A stretch of DNA of 64,000 nt from Vibrio chagasii. GTDB lineage: Bacteria > Pseudomonadota > Gammaproteobacteria > Enterobacterales > Vibrionaceae. Numbering within the stretch: position 1 is the stretch's first letter; the number at the start of each line of letters is the position of its first letter. Position numbers and translations under genes: made by a program. The notes beneath the pieces were generated by a model that was not told where the DNA came from, made no database searches, and saw only the letters and a list, made by a program, of their open reading frames with translations. This document shows positions 35,163-47,924 of this stretch, piece by piece. The stretch is from NCBI RefSeq assembly GCF_024347355.1, contig NZ_AP025466.1, positions 310,001 through 374,000 on the forward strand, written 5' to 3'.

Positions 35163-36626
35163 TTAGTAAGGACGCTGGTAAGCCGTCTTCACTACTGTGT
35201 AGAACTCTTTTGCGTATTGACCTTGCTCACGAGGACCGAAACTAGACTCTTTACGACCGCCAAACGGTACGTGGTAGTCGGTACCAGCGGTTGGTAGGTT
35301 AACCATCACACAACCAGTTTGAGCTTGTTGCTTAAACAGTGCGCTCGTACGTAGGCTTTGAGTGATGATGCCGCCAGTTAGGCCAAAGCGAGTATCGTTA
35401 GTTGTTGCAATCGCTTCGTCCAAGTCAGCCACTCGAATCACGCTTGCCATTGGTGCGAACACTTCCTCTTGGTTCACTTCCCAATCGTTCTTAGTGTTCA
35501 AGAACAACGTTGGAGACATATAGAAGCCTTCGTGTTGCATGCTCAAGCGTTCGCCGCCAAATGCTAGCTCACCGCCACTTTGACGCGCCTTCTCAACCCA
35601 ACCTAGGTTTGCTTCAAGCTGGTTTCCGTCAACAACTGGGCCCATGAAAACGCCTTCCTCTAATGCGTGACCCACTTTCAGCTCGCTCATACGTTTAATC
35701 AGTGCATCAACGTACTGGTCGTGGATGCTATCCATAACAACAAGACGAGAAGACGCTGTACATTTTTGACCTGCACCAGAGAAAGAGCCGGCAATAGTTG
35801 CTTCAACTGCGGTTTGGATATCTGCATCATCAGCGATAACCAGCGCGTTCTTACTGCCCATTTCCAGTTGGCAACGAACGAAGTTTGGTGCGGTAGCCGC
35901 TGCCACTTTACGACCCGTGTCAACAGAACCGGTAAAGCTCACACCGTTCACTTCTTTAGAGTTGATCAGTGCATCACCTACCGTTGAACCGCTACCCAAT
36001 ACAAGGTTAAACGTACCTGCAGGGATACCTTGGCGATGGATGATCTCAGTAAGCGCAACCGCACTTGCTGGTGTTAGGTTTGCTGGTTTCCAGATAACAC
36101 TGTTACCGAAAGCCAATGCTGGAGCAATTTTCCAAGCTGCTGTTGCTGTCGGGAAGTTCCAAGGAGAGATAATGCCGATAACGCCTACCGCTTCGCGAGT
36201 CACTTCAACAGAAACACCCGGGCGTACAGAATCTGCGTTGTCACCAATTTGGCGAAGCACTTCAGCCGCAAAGTATTGGAAGAACTGACCTGCACGGTAA
36301 ATCTCACCGCGACCTTCAGCAAACGGCTTACCTTCTTCACGAGATAGCAAAGTGCCCAGCTCATCACAACGGGCAATCAGCTCATCACCAATCGCTTGAA
36401 GCACCGCTTGTTTGCGTTCAATCGGCGTTTTTTCCCACTCTGGTTGAGCGTGTTTCGCCGCTGAAATCGCTTGTTGAACTTGTTCAGCACTTGCTTGTGC
36501 AAAGTTACCGATGTTTTCAGAAATATCTGATGGGTTAATGTTCGCTACGGTGCTTACACCCGCTTGCCATTCGCCGCCAATGTAAAGTGCGTTTTCTGCT
36601 TGAACATTCTGTAAGTGAGTCATCAT
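35163..36626 (-). CDS. Aldehyde dehydrogenase (alpha-ketoglutarate-semialdehyde dehydrogenase type)
   Basis: 487 residues, NAD(P)-dependent ALDH family. Features: ISPWNFP (Asn of the active site), WKPANLTP (cofactor Lys), QLEMGSKNA (general base Glu) and GAGQKCTASS (nucleophile Cys). The C-terminus GTDYHVPFGGRKESSFGPREQG...EFYTVVKT is of the kind I associate with alpha-ketoglutarate semialdehyde dehydrogenases. It would oxidise the aldehyde formed in the pathway. Second gene of the operon. Confidence 0.85.
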   Translation of the reverse strand: MMTHLQNVQAENALYIGGEWQAGVSTVANINPSDISENIGNFAQASAEQVQQAISAAKHAQPEWEKTPIERKQAVLQAIGDELIARCDELGTLLSREEGKPFAEGRGEIYRAGQFFQYFAAEVLRQIGDNADSVRPGVSVEVTREAVGVIGIISPWNFPTATAAWKIAPALAFGNSVIWKPANLTPASAVALTEIIHRQGIPAGTFNLVLGSGSTVGDALINSKEVNGVSFTGSVDTGRKVAAATAPNFVRCQLEMGSKNALVIADDADIQTAVEATIAGSFSGAGQKCTASSRLVVMDSIHDQYVDALIKRMSELKVGHALEEGVFMGPVVDGNQLEANLGWVEKARQSGGELAFGGERLSMQHEGFYMSPTLFLNTKNDWEVNQEEVFAPMASVIRVADLDEAIATTNDTRFGLTGGIITQSLRTSALFKQQAQTGCVMVNLPTAGTDYHVPFGGRKESSFGPREQGQYAKEFYTVVKTAYQRPY

Positions 36627-36810
36627 TCTGTCCTTGTAACGTTAGGTTGCGGTTGAGTCTGGCAACCATCGGATTAATTAATAAATTGTTAATTTATATA
36701 GAGAATAAGTATTAATTTTGTATCTAGACGTAAAACTATTCGCTTGTATCAGTAAAGATCTGCGTAGACAAACAGCTTTGATTGGCAAATTGCCTCAGTT
36801 CACAGTCCAT

Positions 36811-37221
36811 TTATTCAGGTTGAGACGCCGATGCATAAACCACGAACTCAACCAACATCTCTTCTCTAGCTAGCCCTGCAACAACGACTGCTGCACGATT
36901 TGGATAAGGTGCGTTGAAGTATTCCCCGTATACGTTGTTTACCGTTTTCAGGTATTTACGGTCAGTCACGTAAATCAGAACCTGCAGCACAGAATCCATC
37001 GATTCGCCTGCACACTCCAAGGTATGAACAAGGTTGTTAAAAGTCTGACGCGTTTGCGCTTCAATACCGCCTTCTACTACTGCGCCCGTTTCATCGATTG
37101 GAATCTGCGCAGTGTATAGAGTGCCGTTATTAACGATTGCCCACTCTAGTGGTGCTTTTGAAGCAAAAAGAGCGGTTTTTACTGGGTGTTTTTTAGTTTG
37201 TGCGTTCACGATTCCATCCAA
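36811..37221 (-). CDS. RidA (YjgF/YER057c/UK114) family protein
   Basis: 136 residues. The substrate-binding Arg is in PNRAAVVVAGLAREEMLVEFVVYA, as in RidA enamine/imine deaminases, and LEWAIVNNGTLYTAQIPID opens the fold. It hydrolyses reactive imine or enamine intermediates, which suggests that the pathway produces such a compound (inference). First gene of the minus-strand operon, divergent from a LysR regulator. Confidence 0.85.
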   Translation of the reverse strand: MDGIVNAQTKKHPVKTALFASKAPLEWAIVNNGTLYTAQIPIDETGAVVEGGIEAQTRQTFNNLVHTLECAGESMDSVLQVLIYVTDRKYLKTVNNVYGEYFNAPYPNRAAVVVAGLAREEMLVEFVVYASASQPE

Positions 37222-37366
37222 CTTTGTAACAACTATGTTTCAAGATAGTTAAATACTGCACCTTGACGCCTGATAAATCTAACGGTAAATTTTGTGCATT
37301 TGATAAATAAAATCTATCACCTTACAAAAAGTAAGATATAGCAAGGGCTAGAGAGGGATCGAAGTA
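37222..37366. promoter_or_regulatory. Divergent promoter region, RidA operon / LysR
   Basis: 145 bases between the two divergent starts, AT-rich. This is where a LysR-type regulator would normally bind. No single T-N11-A box could be singled out. Confidence 0.45.
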
Positions 37367-38251
37367 ATGAGTATTAAGCTACAACAGTTAAAACATTTTG
37401 TTTTAGTGGTCGAAGAAGGTGGATTTCGAGCTGCTTCTCACCGAGCCAATCGCTCTCAGGCGGCACTGTCTACTTCGATAAAAGAGCTTGAAAAAATACT
37501 CGGTCAGCCACTGTTTGAAACAGGCAACAAATCTACGCTGACACCTTTTGGTGAAATATGCCTACCGAAAATCATTCAATTCTTGAATGTTTACAAAGCA
37601 TTAGACAACGACTTACGTGCAGCGGCGGCTGGGCAACAAGGAAGAGTTCGAATAGCGAGCGTGCCTTCTGTGGCAGCCAAATTGATCCCTAGCGTGTTAG
37701 GGGCCTTTTGTGAGCAATACCCGAATGTAGAGGTGAGTTTGATTGATGATAATGCGGCAGGTGTAGAAGCACGATTACTCTCTGGAGAAGTAGATGTCGC
37801 TCTAGGCAACACCTCCCATTTAGAAGAAGAGAGTATCGACTTCACCCCACTTCTTTCCGATCCTATCGGTGTGGTCTGCTTAAAGGACAACCCTATCGCC
37901 GCTCAACCTGAAGGGATCGAATGGCAAACTCTGTTAAAACAGCCCTTCATTCGTAACGGGACTTGCACCCTACTCGATCCAACACCTGCACGTATGCTCA
38001 GCGAACAAGCCCTATATTCCGTAGAAAACATTACTTCTCTGTTTTCTGTATTGGAATTAGGCATTGGGGTAACCACGCTGCCTAAGCTTGCTTTTCCAAC
38101 CAATGAAACGCGTTTAGTGTGGATTCCTTTGATCGACCCGCCATTACAGAGACAAATTGGAATATTCCGACTGTCTGACCGTACTATCTCACCCCAAGCG
38201 CAAGCTTTTCATGACTTGTGTATTCAATATCTGAGCTATGAAGCTTCATAA
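37367..38251 (+). CDS. LysR-type regulator of the RidA operon
   Basis: 294 residues. N-terminal winged HTH (about 1-60: LQQLKHFVLVVEEGGFRAASHRANRSQAALSTSIKELEK) and a substrate-binding-fold domain (VRIASVPSVAAKLIPSVLGAF...). A GAGAGGG site lies upstream of the ATG. Divergent to the catabolic operon, so probably its activator, responding to the substrate or an intermediate (inference from gene order). A terminator hairpin follows. Confidence 0.9.
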   Translation: MSIKLQQLKHFVLVVEEGGFRAASHRANRSQAALSTSIKELEKILGQPLFETGNKSTLTPFGEICLPKIIQFLNVYKALDNDLRAAAAGQQGRVRIASVPSVAAKLIPSVLGAFCEQYPNVEVSLIDDNAAGVEARLLSGEVDVALGNTSHLEEESIDFTPLLSDPIGVVCLKDNPIAAQPEGIEWQTLLKQPFIRNGTCTLLDPTPARMLSEQALYSVENITSLFSVLELGIGVTTLPKLAFPTNETRLVWIPLIDPPLQRQIGIFRLSDRTISPQAQAFHDLCIQYLSYEAS

Positions 38252-38262
38252 ACAAGGTTTAG

Positions 38263-38289
38263 CAAATGGCAGTGCTGCACTGCCATTTG
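38263..38289 (+). terminator. Terminator-like hairpin after the LysR gene
   Basis: CAAATGGCAGTGC and GCACTGCCATTTG are exact complements around a single base, so the loop in RNA would be a few bases. The T-run is weak (TTGTTGCTTC). Confidence 0.55.
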
Positions 38290-38999
38290 TTGCTTCAAAA
38301 TACGCTTTATCTGGCCGCATCAACCACTATCAACAAGCTCTTAAGTGGAGTTTGAACTTCATAGAAACGGCTTTACCACTCTCAATTCTTCTTCTCACCT
38401 TCCAATATAACCGGCCATAAATACCTCGATGAGTACCAAAAATGCGGATAACCATTGATGTGACACAGTTTTTCCACGCTTCATGAGTAATAGATAAAAA
38501 ATATATATTCCCGCGTTAATAAACGCACGCGGCTCGCTATAAATAACCAAATAGTGATGAATTAACACATCTAGAGTCTGACTCTAACTCTGATGAAAAG
38601 TTAATTTAAGTGCCTGAAAAATATAAATTGATTGCCTTCAACACACTTGGCTTGACCCTAATTTATTCGAGCAGTTATCAATACTTCAAGTTATCAGTAA
38701 ATCATCTGAAATATTCATGATTATAGTGACAGAATTATTACTTTCAAAAATGGAAAACACCCATTTCAAAAATGGAATTATTGATGTCGATATTTTTCGT
38801 TTTGATCACATAATTTTAGGCGTAGTTTATATTTTGTCGAAACGAGAGCGAATTAGTTTATATCGTTATATTTCGTCAGGAGATATAAAACCAGCAAGAT
38901 TATCTCTTTGTTAACAAGCAAAGTTTTATTAACCAGCAAATGCGAGTAGCAAGACATATTCAAACTGTGTTTTATATGAGCTTACACTGTTAAATATAA
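38290..38999. other. Gene-poor AT-rich spacer before the ATP synthase operon
   Basis: About 710 AT-rich bases. A 65-codon frame at 38717-38914 has no coding look and was not accepted. A perfect palindrome CCATTT-CAA-AAATGG lies at 38761-38775, and TTTCAAAAATGGAA occurs twice (38742-38755 and 38764-38777), 22 bases apart. The promoter of the atp operon is probably in the last 200 bases. Confidence 0.5.
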
Positions 39000-39158
39000 G
39001 GTTTTATTATTAGGCTTAATGGGATAAGTGGTGACATTCTTGTTGCTGCTAAAAGAGTTGTTCTCTGCCAAGTAGTATTAGCCGTCGGTGTAGTTTTATA
39101 TGAAGTGTTTTTTGGTAATAAAGTAGATATGGAATCGTCGGCTTTGGGTACTTCTTAA
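39000..39158 (+). pseudogene. Truncated atpI-like remnant
   Basis: A 53-codon frame ended by TAA, with no ATG, GTG or TTG before its protein-like core. It reads DILVAAKRVVLCQVV then LAVGVVLYEVFFGNKV, the look of the first transmembrane part of AtpI (about 125 residues when complete). It lies in the place atpI takes in proteobacterial operons, 42 bases before atpB. Probably the decayed start of atpI; a coincidental frame is possible. Confidence 0.5.
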
Positions 39159-39971
<813 letters not shown>

Positions 39972-40018
39972 TTAATAACTAAAAAATTTAACTAACAAAT
40001 TATTTATCGGAGATACAA

Positions 40019-40255
40019 ATGGATATCGTAAGCGCAGTTTTATATGTAGCAGGTGCATTACTGATTGGTTTAGGTGCGGCAGGTGCAGCGTCAGGTATTG
40101 GTAACTTGGCAGGTAAATACCTTGAAGGTGTTGCTCGTCAACCAGACCTTACTCCAATGCTTCGTACTCAATTCTTCATCATGATGGGTCTTGTGGATGC
40201 AGTACCAATGATCGGTGTTGGTATCGGTCTATACATCATCTTCGCCGTGGCTTAA
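40019..40255 (+). CDS. atpE: F1Fo ATP synthase subunit c
   Basis: 78 residues, two helices joined by the polar loop GVARQPDL. The carboxylate is Asp in [16 protein letters not shown], in the position of E. coli Asp61. The sodium-binding signature (Gln in helix 1, Glu-Ser in helix 2) is absent, so the ring should be proton-driven. Strong GGAG ribosome-binding site. Confidence 0.95.
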   Translation: MDIVSAVLYVAGALLIGLGAAGAASGIGNLAGKYLEGVARQPDLTPMLRTQFFIMMGLVDAVPMIGVGIGLYIIFAVA

Positions 40256-40310
40256 TCAAAAAGCTTTGAAAAGATCGATTTGTAATTAATCAAGATTTAG
40301 CGAGGAAGGT

Positions 40311-40781
40311 ATGAACTTAAATGCAAGCATGTTCGGGCAAGCAATCTCATTCGTGATTTTTGTTTGGCTATGCATGAAATATGTATGGCCCCCTCTCACC
40401 GCAATGTTAGACGAGCGCCAAAAAGAAATTGCTGATGGTTTACGCCATTCAGAGAATGCAGCGAAAGAGCTAGAACTAGCAAAATCCAATGGCGCACAAC
40501 TTGTCGAAGATGCAAAACGCAACGTCACTGAACTGATTAAACAAGGCAAAAAACGCCGCAATGAAATCATCAGCTTAGCGCACGAAGAAGCCGAGCAAGA
40601 AAAAGCTCGCATCTTAGAGCAAGGCAGAGCCGAACTAGAAAGTGAGCGTCAAAAGTTACGTCGTGAACTTCAGGCAGACATGGCAGACGCTGTTATTCAA
40701 AGTGCACAGAAACTGATCAACAAAAACCTAGATTCAGAAACGAACCGAGCGTTAGTCGATCAACTCATTAGCGAACTGTAA
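40311..40781 (+). CDS. atpF: F1Fo ATP synthase subunit b
   Basis: 156 residues: one N-terminal transmembrane helix (about 8-27) and a long charged helix ([29 protein letters not shown]) that forms the peripheral stalk. Length equals the usual b subunit. It is followed by atpH 11 bases later. Confidence 0.93.
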   Translation: MNLNASMFGQAISFVIFVWLCMKYVWPPLTAMLDERQKEIADGLRHSENAAKELELAKSNGAQLVEDAKRNVTELIKQGKKRRNEIISLAHEEAEQEKARILEQGRAELESERQKLRRELQADMADAVIQSAQKLINKNLDSETNRALVDQLISEL

Positions 40782-40792
40782 GCGGAGGCAGT

Positions 40793-41344
40793 ATGTCAGA
40801 TTACACCAATATTGCTCATCCCTACGCCAAAGCCTCATTCGACTTTGCTTTGGGTGAAAACAAGTTACAAGAGTGGCACTCGATGCTTTCGATTCTTGTG
40901 GCAGTAACGGAAGAAGAAGCGATCGCTGATCAGATTATCTCAGCAGAAGGGGCAAGCGCCCAACAAACTGAACAGCTCGCCAATCTCATCATTCACGTTT
41001 GCCAAGGGTTGGTTGATGAACACGTTATCAACCTAATTCGAGTGTTGGCTGAGAATGGCCGTCTTGCAGTGATAAAAGACTTGTTTAGCTTGTTCAGCGA
41101 GCTGAAGGACGAACATGAACGTGTAATTCCTGTCACTGTCACCAGCTCAGAATGCCTTACATCAGGTCAAGTTACCTCATTAACGGCTGCACTTGAGAAG
41201 AAATTAGAGCGTCAGGTTGAATTAGAACAGGTGATTGACGACTCACTGGTCGGTGGGATCGTCATCAAGGCGGGTGAAACCGTCATCGATGGTTCATTGA
41301 ACACATCAATAAGCCGATTAGCTAATCAACTTCACGCGAGATAG
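40793..41344 (+). CDS. atpH: F1Fo ATP synthase subunit delta
   Basis: 183 residues. N-terminal helical domain ([13 protein letters not shown]) and the C-terminal block [25 protein letters not shown], both family hallmarks. It joins F1 to the b dimer. AGCGGAGG ribosome-binding site. Confidence 0.93.
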   Translation: MSDYTNIAHPYAKASFDFALGENKLQEWHSMLSILVAVTEEEAIADQIISAEGASAQQTEQLANLIIHVCQGLVDEHVINLIRVLAENGRLAVIKDLFSLFSELKDEHERVIPVTVTSSECLTSGQVTSLTAALEKKLERQVELEQVIDDSLVGGIVIKAGETVIDGSLNTSISRLANQLHAR

Positions 41345-41352
41345 GTAATAAA

Positions 41353-42894
41353 ATGCAATTAAATTCAAATGAAATTAGTGATCTAATTAGAGAACGAATC
41401 TCGCAATTTAACGTGAGCACTGAAGCTCGCAACGAAGGCACTATCGTATCGGTTCGTGATGGCATCATCACCATCAACGGTCTTGCAGATGTAATGCAAG
41501 GCGAGATGATTGAACTACCTGGCGGCAAATACGCACTTGCACTAAACCTAGACACCCACTCTGTTGGTGCTGTGGTTATGGGCCCTTACATTGACCTTTC
41601 TGAAGGCATGAAAGTTAAAGGCACTGGGCGTATCTTGGAAGTACCCGTGGGTAATGGGCTTCTGGGCCGTGTAGTAAACACTCTAGGTGAGCCAATTGAT
41701 GGTAAAGGTCCAGTAAGTTGTGACCGTCTTGATCCAGTAGAAGTGATTGCCCCTGGTGTAATTGAACGTAAGTCTGTAGACCAGCCTATTCAGACTGGCT
41801 ACAAAGCGGTAGATACCATGGTGCCTATCGGTCGTGGTCAACGTGAACTGATCGTTGGTGACCGTCAGACAGGTAAAACAGCATTAGCAATCGACGCTAT
41901 CATCAACCAAAAAGACTCAGGCATTAAATGTGTGTATGTGGCGATTGGTCAAAAAGCATCAACCATCGCTAACGTGGTTCGCAAACTCGAAGAGCACGAC
42001 GCGCTGAAGAACACTATCGTAGTTGTCGCATCAGCATCAGAATCAGCAGCGCTTCAATACCTCGCACCTTACGCGGGTTGTACCATGGGCGAATACTTCC
42101 GTGACCGTGGTGAAGATGCACTGATCATCTACGATGACCTATCCAAACAAGCGGTCGCATACCGCCAAATCTCATTGCTACTTAAACGCCCACCGGGTCG
42201 TGAAGCCTTCCCTGGCGACGTATTCTACCTTCACTCACGCCTGCTAGAACGCGCAGCACGAGTCAATGCAGAGTATGTAGAGAAGTTCACTAACGGTGAA
42301 GTGAAAGGCCAAACAGGCTCATTAACCGCGCTTCCTATCATTGAAACTCAAGCAGGCGACGTATCGGCATTCGTACCAACCAACGTAATCTCGATTACCG
42401 ATGGTCAGGTTTTCCTACAGACTCAGTTATTCAACGCAGGCTTACGTCCGGCTGTTGACCCAGGTATCTCGGTATCTCGTGTGGGTGGTGCTGCGCAGTG
42501 CAAGATCATCAAAAAGCTATCTGGTGGTATCCGTACTTCACTGGCTCAATACCGTGAATTGGCGGCATTCGCTCAGTTCTCTTCAGACCTAGATGAGATG
42601 ACGCGTAAGCAACTTGACCATGGTGAGCGTGTGACTGAACTGATGAAGCAAAAGCAGTACTCCCCTATGTCGGTTGCAGAGCAAGCTACTGTGATTTATG
42701 CGGCTGAAAAAGGCTACTTAGTCGATGTTGAGCTAAACAACCTAGCCCGCTTCGAAGAAGAGCTGATCGCGTACGCCAAAGCTCAAAACCCAGCGCTGAT
42801 CGACAAGATTAACGCGACAGGTGATTACAACGACGAAATCGATAGCGCTCTTAAAGAGATTCTAGAAGGTTTTGTTGGGATGAAAGCTTGGTAA
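41353..42894 (+). CDS. atpA: F1Fo ATP synthase subunit alpha
   Basis: 513 residues, the usual length. Walker [14 protein letters not shown], the adenine-region sequence [24 protein letters not shown] and [11 protein letters not shown] are present. Non-catalytic nucleotide-binding subunit of F1. Nothing suggests loss of function. Confidence 0.96.
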   Translation: MQLNSNEISDLIRERISQFNVSTEARNEGTIVSVRDGIITINGLADVMQGEMIELPGGKYALALNLDTHSVGAVVMGPYIDLSEGMKVKGTGRILEVPVGNGLLGRVVNTLGEPIDGKGPVSCDRLDPVEVIAPGVIERKSVDQPIQTGYKAVDTMVPIGRGQRELIVGDRQTGKTALAIDAIINQKDSGIKCVYVAIGQKASTIANVVRKLEEHDALKNTIVVVASASESAALQYLAPYAGCTMGEYFRDRGEDALIIYDDLSKQAVAYRQISLLLKRPPGREAFPGDVFYLHSRLLERAARVNAEYVEKFTNGEVKGQTGSLTALPIIETQAGDVSAFVPTNVISITDGQVFLQTQLFNAGLRPAVDPGISVSRVGGAAQCKIIKKLSGGIRTSLAQYRELAAFAQFSSDLDEMTRKQLDHGERVTELMKQKQYSPMSVAEQATVIYAAEKGYLVDVELNNLARFEEELIAYAKAQNPALIDKINATGDYNDEIDSALKEILEGFVGMKAW

Positions 42895-42940
42895 GTGCTC
42901 CGGTTTGTTAGCTGGAAACAAAAACAAATAGGAGCAGATT

Positions 42941-45239
<2,299 letters not shown>

Positions 45240-45253
45240 CAGGTAGGTGCATC

Positions 45254-45697
45254 ATGGCTATTGGAATTACAGACAATACATTTCAACTTAATATCGTAAG
45301 TGCCGAAGGTACGTTGTTTTCAGGGCCGGCATATGCCCTAGCCGTTTCTGGAGCAGATGGTGAACTCGGGATTCGTCCCGGTCACTCCCCGCTTCTTAGC
45401 AAAATAAAACCGGGCGTGACAGTATTTGTCACCGACCCAAAAGCAGAAGATGAAGTGCTTTATGTGTCTGGCGGGATGATTGAAGTTCAACCCGATGTAG
45501 TGACAGTGTTGGCCGATACCGCTTTGCACGCCAAAGACATTGACCGTGCTCGTGCAGAGGAAGCGAAACACGCCGCTCTAGAGAACATCAATAAGGGCAA
45601 TGTAGACGTTAACTTTGTGCATGCTCAGCTTGAACTTGCCAAAGCGATTGCTCAACTACGAGCTGCGGATCTTACCTCGTCTCGAACCCGCCACTAA
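45254..45697 (+). CDS. atpC: F1Fo ATP synthase subunit epsilon
   Basis: 147 residues: beta-sandwich (NIVSAEGTLFSGPAYALAVSGADGELGIRPGHSPLL) and C-terminal helices. AGGTAGG site before the ATG. Last gene of the operon; a strong hairpin follows. Confidence 0.94.
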   Translation: MAIGITDNTFQLNIVSAEGTLFSGPAYALAVSGADGELGIRPGHSPLLSKIKPGVTVFVTDPKAEDEVLYVSGGMIEVQPDVVTVLADTALHAKDIDRARAEEAKHAALENINKGNVDVNFVHAQLELAKAIAQLRAADLTSSRTRH

Positions 45698-45727
45698 ACA
45701 TAGGCAATTGCTTATTTCTGTGTAGAT

Positions 45728-45764
45728 AGTCTCCCCACTTAAAAACGATTTAAGTGGGGAGACT
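45728..45764 (+). terminator. Hairpin after the ATP synthase operon
   Basis: AGTCTCCCCACTTAAA and its near-exact complement TTAAGTGGGGAGACT form a long stem. The T-run is weak (ACATTT) but the stem is strong. Confidence 0.65.
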
Positions 45765-45838
45765 ACATTTAAAGCTTAGAACTCCCCTTCCCCCATTTAC
45801 CCACTATTCACTCACTTTACCCACCAGCACCTTCAACA

Positions 45839-46801
45839 TTATTTATCTGCAAAACGCGCTTGGTGTGGATCAAGTTCATGACCAAGAGGCTGTGTAAGTG
45901 AATGATATAATTCTGGCTTACGACCACGGATCCAGCGTCTGCCAGTACACATATTCAACTCTTCGGCTTTTAGCTCTGCAATTACCATGTCGTTATCCAC
46001 ACTGTCTGTCTCAGTAATAATTTCACCATAAGGGCTTAGGATCATCGCATTGCCCGTTCTGACTTCATCCATATCAACGCCAACACCGTTACTGAACACC
46101 ACAAACATGCCATTATCGTGCGCTCTTGCCGGTAACCAACGCATTAGCCATTCGCGCCCATTCTTCCCCTGCATTTCAGCACGAATTGCCTCTGTGTTTT
46201 CATCTCGGTTTAACCATAAATCTGGGTCAATTCGCTTCATCGCATTTGGGCTACGCGAATGGCAACCGCCCGTTTGATGTGGTGCAATCAATATATCGGC
46301 ACCTTTCAAAGCGGTAATTCGAACGTTCTCAACCAAGTTATTATCCCAACAAATCAAGATCCCGACTTTGCAACCGTGGGGCGTATCGAACACAGTGTAT
46401 TGATCGCCGCTGCTCATATATGGGCTTACGAACGTGTGCAATTTGCGATGTTTCTGTACCTCACCATTTGGCATCGCGAACACATACGTATTGTATAACT
46501 CACCATCAATACCCTGATCTATCAAGCCAGCACCAACACTCATTCCAAATCGTGTTGCTAGTGCAAGCAGCTGTTGAGTGGATTCACCGCTCGGTACTGG
46601 CTCCGCGAGAGCTTCTATTTCGTCTCGCGACAAAGCAGACACATGCCAGTAGCCAGTAATACACATCTCTGGGAAGCTAATGATCTCGACACCACTGTCC
46701 GCCGCTTGTTGAACGTAATGCTCAATCACCGATAAGTTGTACGCCTTGTCGCCGGCATGATGGTTAAACTGAACCGATGCTACTTTGATGTCTCTTTTCA
46801 T
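45839..46801 (-). CDS. Carbon-nitrogen hydrolase (nitrilase superfamily)
   Basis: 320 residues with the Glu-Lys-Cys catalytic set: Glu45 (SFPEM), Lys120 (KHRKLH) and Cys151 (ILICWDNN). No signal peptide. The superfamily covers amidases, N-carbamoylases and nitrilases; the amide substrate cannot be told from sequence. It is divergent from a LysR gene, probably its regulator. Confidence 0.88.
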   Translation of the reverse strand: MKRDIKVASVQFNHHAGDKAYNLSVIEHYVQQAADSGVEIISFPEMCITGYWHVSALSRDEIEALAEPVPSGESTQQLLALATRFGMSVGAGLIDQGIDGELYNTYVFAMPNGEVQKHRKLHTFVSPYMSSGDQYTVFDTPHGCKVGILICWDNNLVENVRITALKGADILIAPHQTGGCHSRSPNAMKRIDPDLWLNRDENTEAIRAEMQGKNGREWLMRWLPARAHDNGMFVVFSNGVGVDMDEVRTGNAMILSPYGEIITETDSVDNDMVIAELKAEELNMCTGRRWIRGRKPELYHSLTQPLGHELDPHQARFADK

Positions 46802-46908
46802 AATTCGTCCTCGAATTTTCGCTTTATCCGATTTGCTATGGAGCCAGTATAAAAAATCGCTTCAATTCCATATAATGAAAGATATTCGTAGTTCAATGAG
46901 TATTTGGA

Positions 46909-47802
46909 ATGGAATTTGATTTACTAAGGGCATTTTGTCAGTTGGCTAAGTCGGGAAATTATCGTTTGGCTTCAAAGCAGCTCTACATTACTCAATCGGC
47001 ACTCACCAAAAAGATTCAGCGGCTTGAATCCAACATTGGGGCGTCTCTGTTTTCTCGTGGTAGAAATGGCGCAGAGCTGACGCATGCTGGCAAAACCTTA
47101 CTGGCAGAAGCCCAACGCTTGGTCGATTCAATGCAAGCCTTTCAGCAGCTTTCTGGCTCGGTGGTCAATGGGACAGAGGGGCATTTAAACATTGGATTTG
47201 GCGTGTCCACTTATCACGAGGCACCTAAGCTGATTGCTGCGTACAAGCAACAGCAGCCAAATGTTCACATCACCTTGAATGACACTACTTCTAAGCAACA
47301 GACGGATGAGTTATTGACTCACGAACTCGATATCAGCTTCAATCGTATCCCCGATTCACCCGTTCTAAACAGCCTAACGCTATTCGATGACTCCCTTGTG
47401 ATTGCGATACACAAAGATCTTCTCAAGCAAGCGCCAAGCAAAACTCTGATTATCTCTGAGTTAGCGAAATGGCCTTACCTAAAGCTCGCCCAACATCGTG
47501 GACCCGGACTAGACAAACAGATCCAGCAATATTGCATCGCCAATAATATCGAGCTATCAAAGACACAAGAAGCTGACGATATTCTTACCTTGCTAGCCTT
47601 AGTATCGGCCAATATTGGCTTTACTATAGTACCGAGCAGCGCGCAGCAGATAAGCAATACCAGAGTTGAATTCATTGCATTACAAGGTGAACATGCCACT
47701 TGGCCTGTCGGATTGATATGGAATGGAGAGAGTGAGAATCCACTCAGGGATAGGTTTGTAGATTTTGTAGCGAAGCAAAGCGAAATTGAAGCCAAACGCT
47801 GA
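46909..47802 (+). CDS. LysR-type regulator next to the nitrilase gene
   Basis: 297 residues. N-terminal HTH (EFDLLRAFCQLAKSGNYRLASKQLYITQSALTKKIQRLES) and an effector domain (LNIGFGVSTYHEAPKLIAAYK). The divergent arrangement with the nitrilase-family gene over a 107-base spacer suggests it controls that gene (inference). Confidence 0.88.
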   Translation: MEFDLLRAFCQLAKSGNYRLASKQLYITQSALTKKIQRLESNIGASLFSRGRNGAELTHAGKTLLAEAQRLVDSMQAFQQLSGSVVNGTEGHLNIGFGVSTYHEAPKLIAAYKQQQPNVHITLNDTTSKQQTDELLTHELDISFNRIPDSPVLNSLTLFDDSLVIAIHKDLLKQAPSKTLIISELAKWPYLKLAQHRGPGLDKQIQQYCIANNIELSKTQEADDILTLLALVSANIGFTIVPSSAQQISNTRVEFIALQGEHATWPVGLIWNGESENPLRDRFVDFVAKQSEIEAKR

Positions 47803-47812
47803 ATTTCAAACA

Positions 47813-47842
47813 AAAAAGGCTCACTATCAGAGTGAGCCTTTT
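47813..47842 (+). terminator. Terminator after the LysR gene
   Basis: AAAAGGCTCACT and AGTGAGCCTTTT with a 5-base loop. Confidence 0.8.
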
Positions 47843-47924
47843 AGTATCTGGCAACGCTAAAGACACATTTAGCGCTGCTAATAAGCGATAAAAGAGTTTC
47901 AGACCAGCAGTTTAAAGCTGTAAA

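Noticed and set aside
35667..35987. Open frame of 106 codons opposite the aldehyde dehydrogenase
   Set aside because: Shadow of a well-supported ALDH gene; no ribosome-binding site or family features.
38238..38420. 60-codon frame overlapping the end of the LysR gene
   Set aside because: Runs through the terminator hairpin; no coding features.
38717..38914. 65-codon frame in the AT-rich spacer before the atp operon
   Set aside because: No ribosome-binding site, no recognisable features, composition like the surrounding non-coding DNA.
39028..39075. Short GTG frame in another register over the atpI-like fragment
   Set aside because: Stops after 15 codons; the AtpI-like reading is in a different frame.
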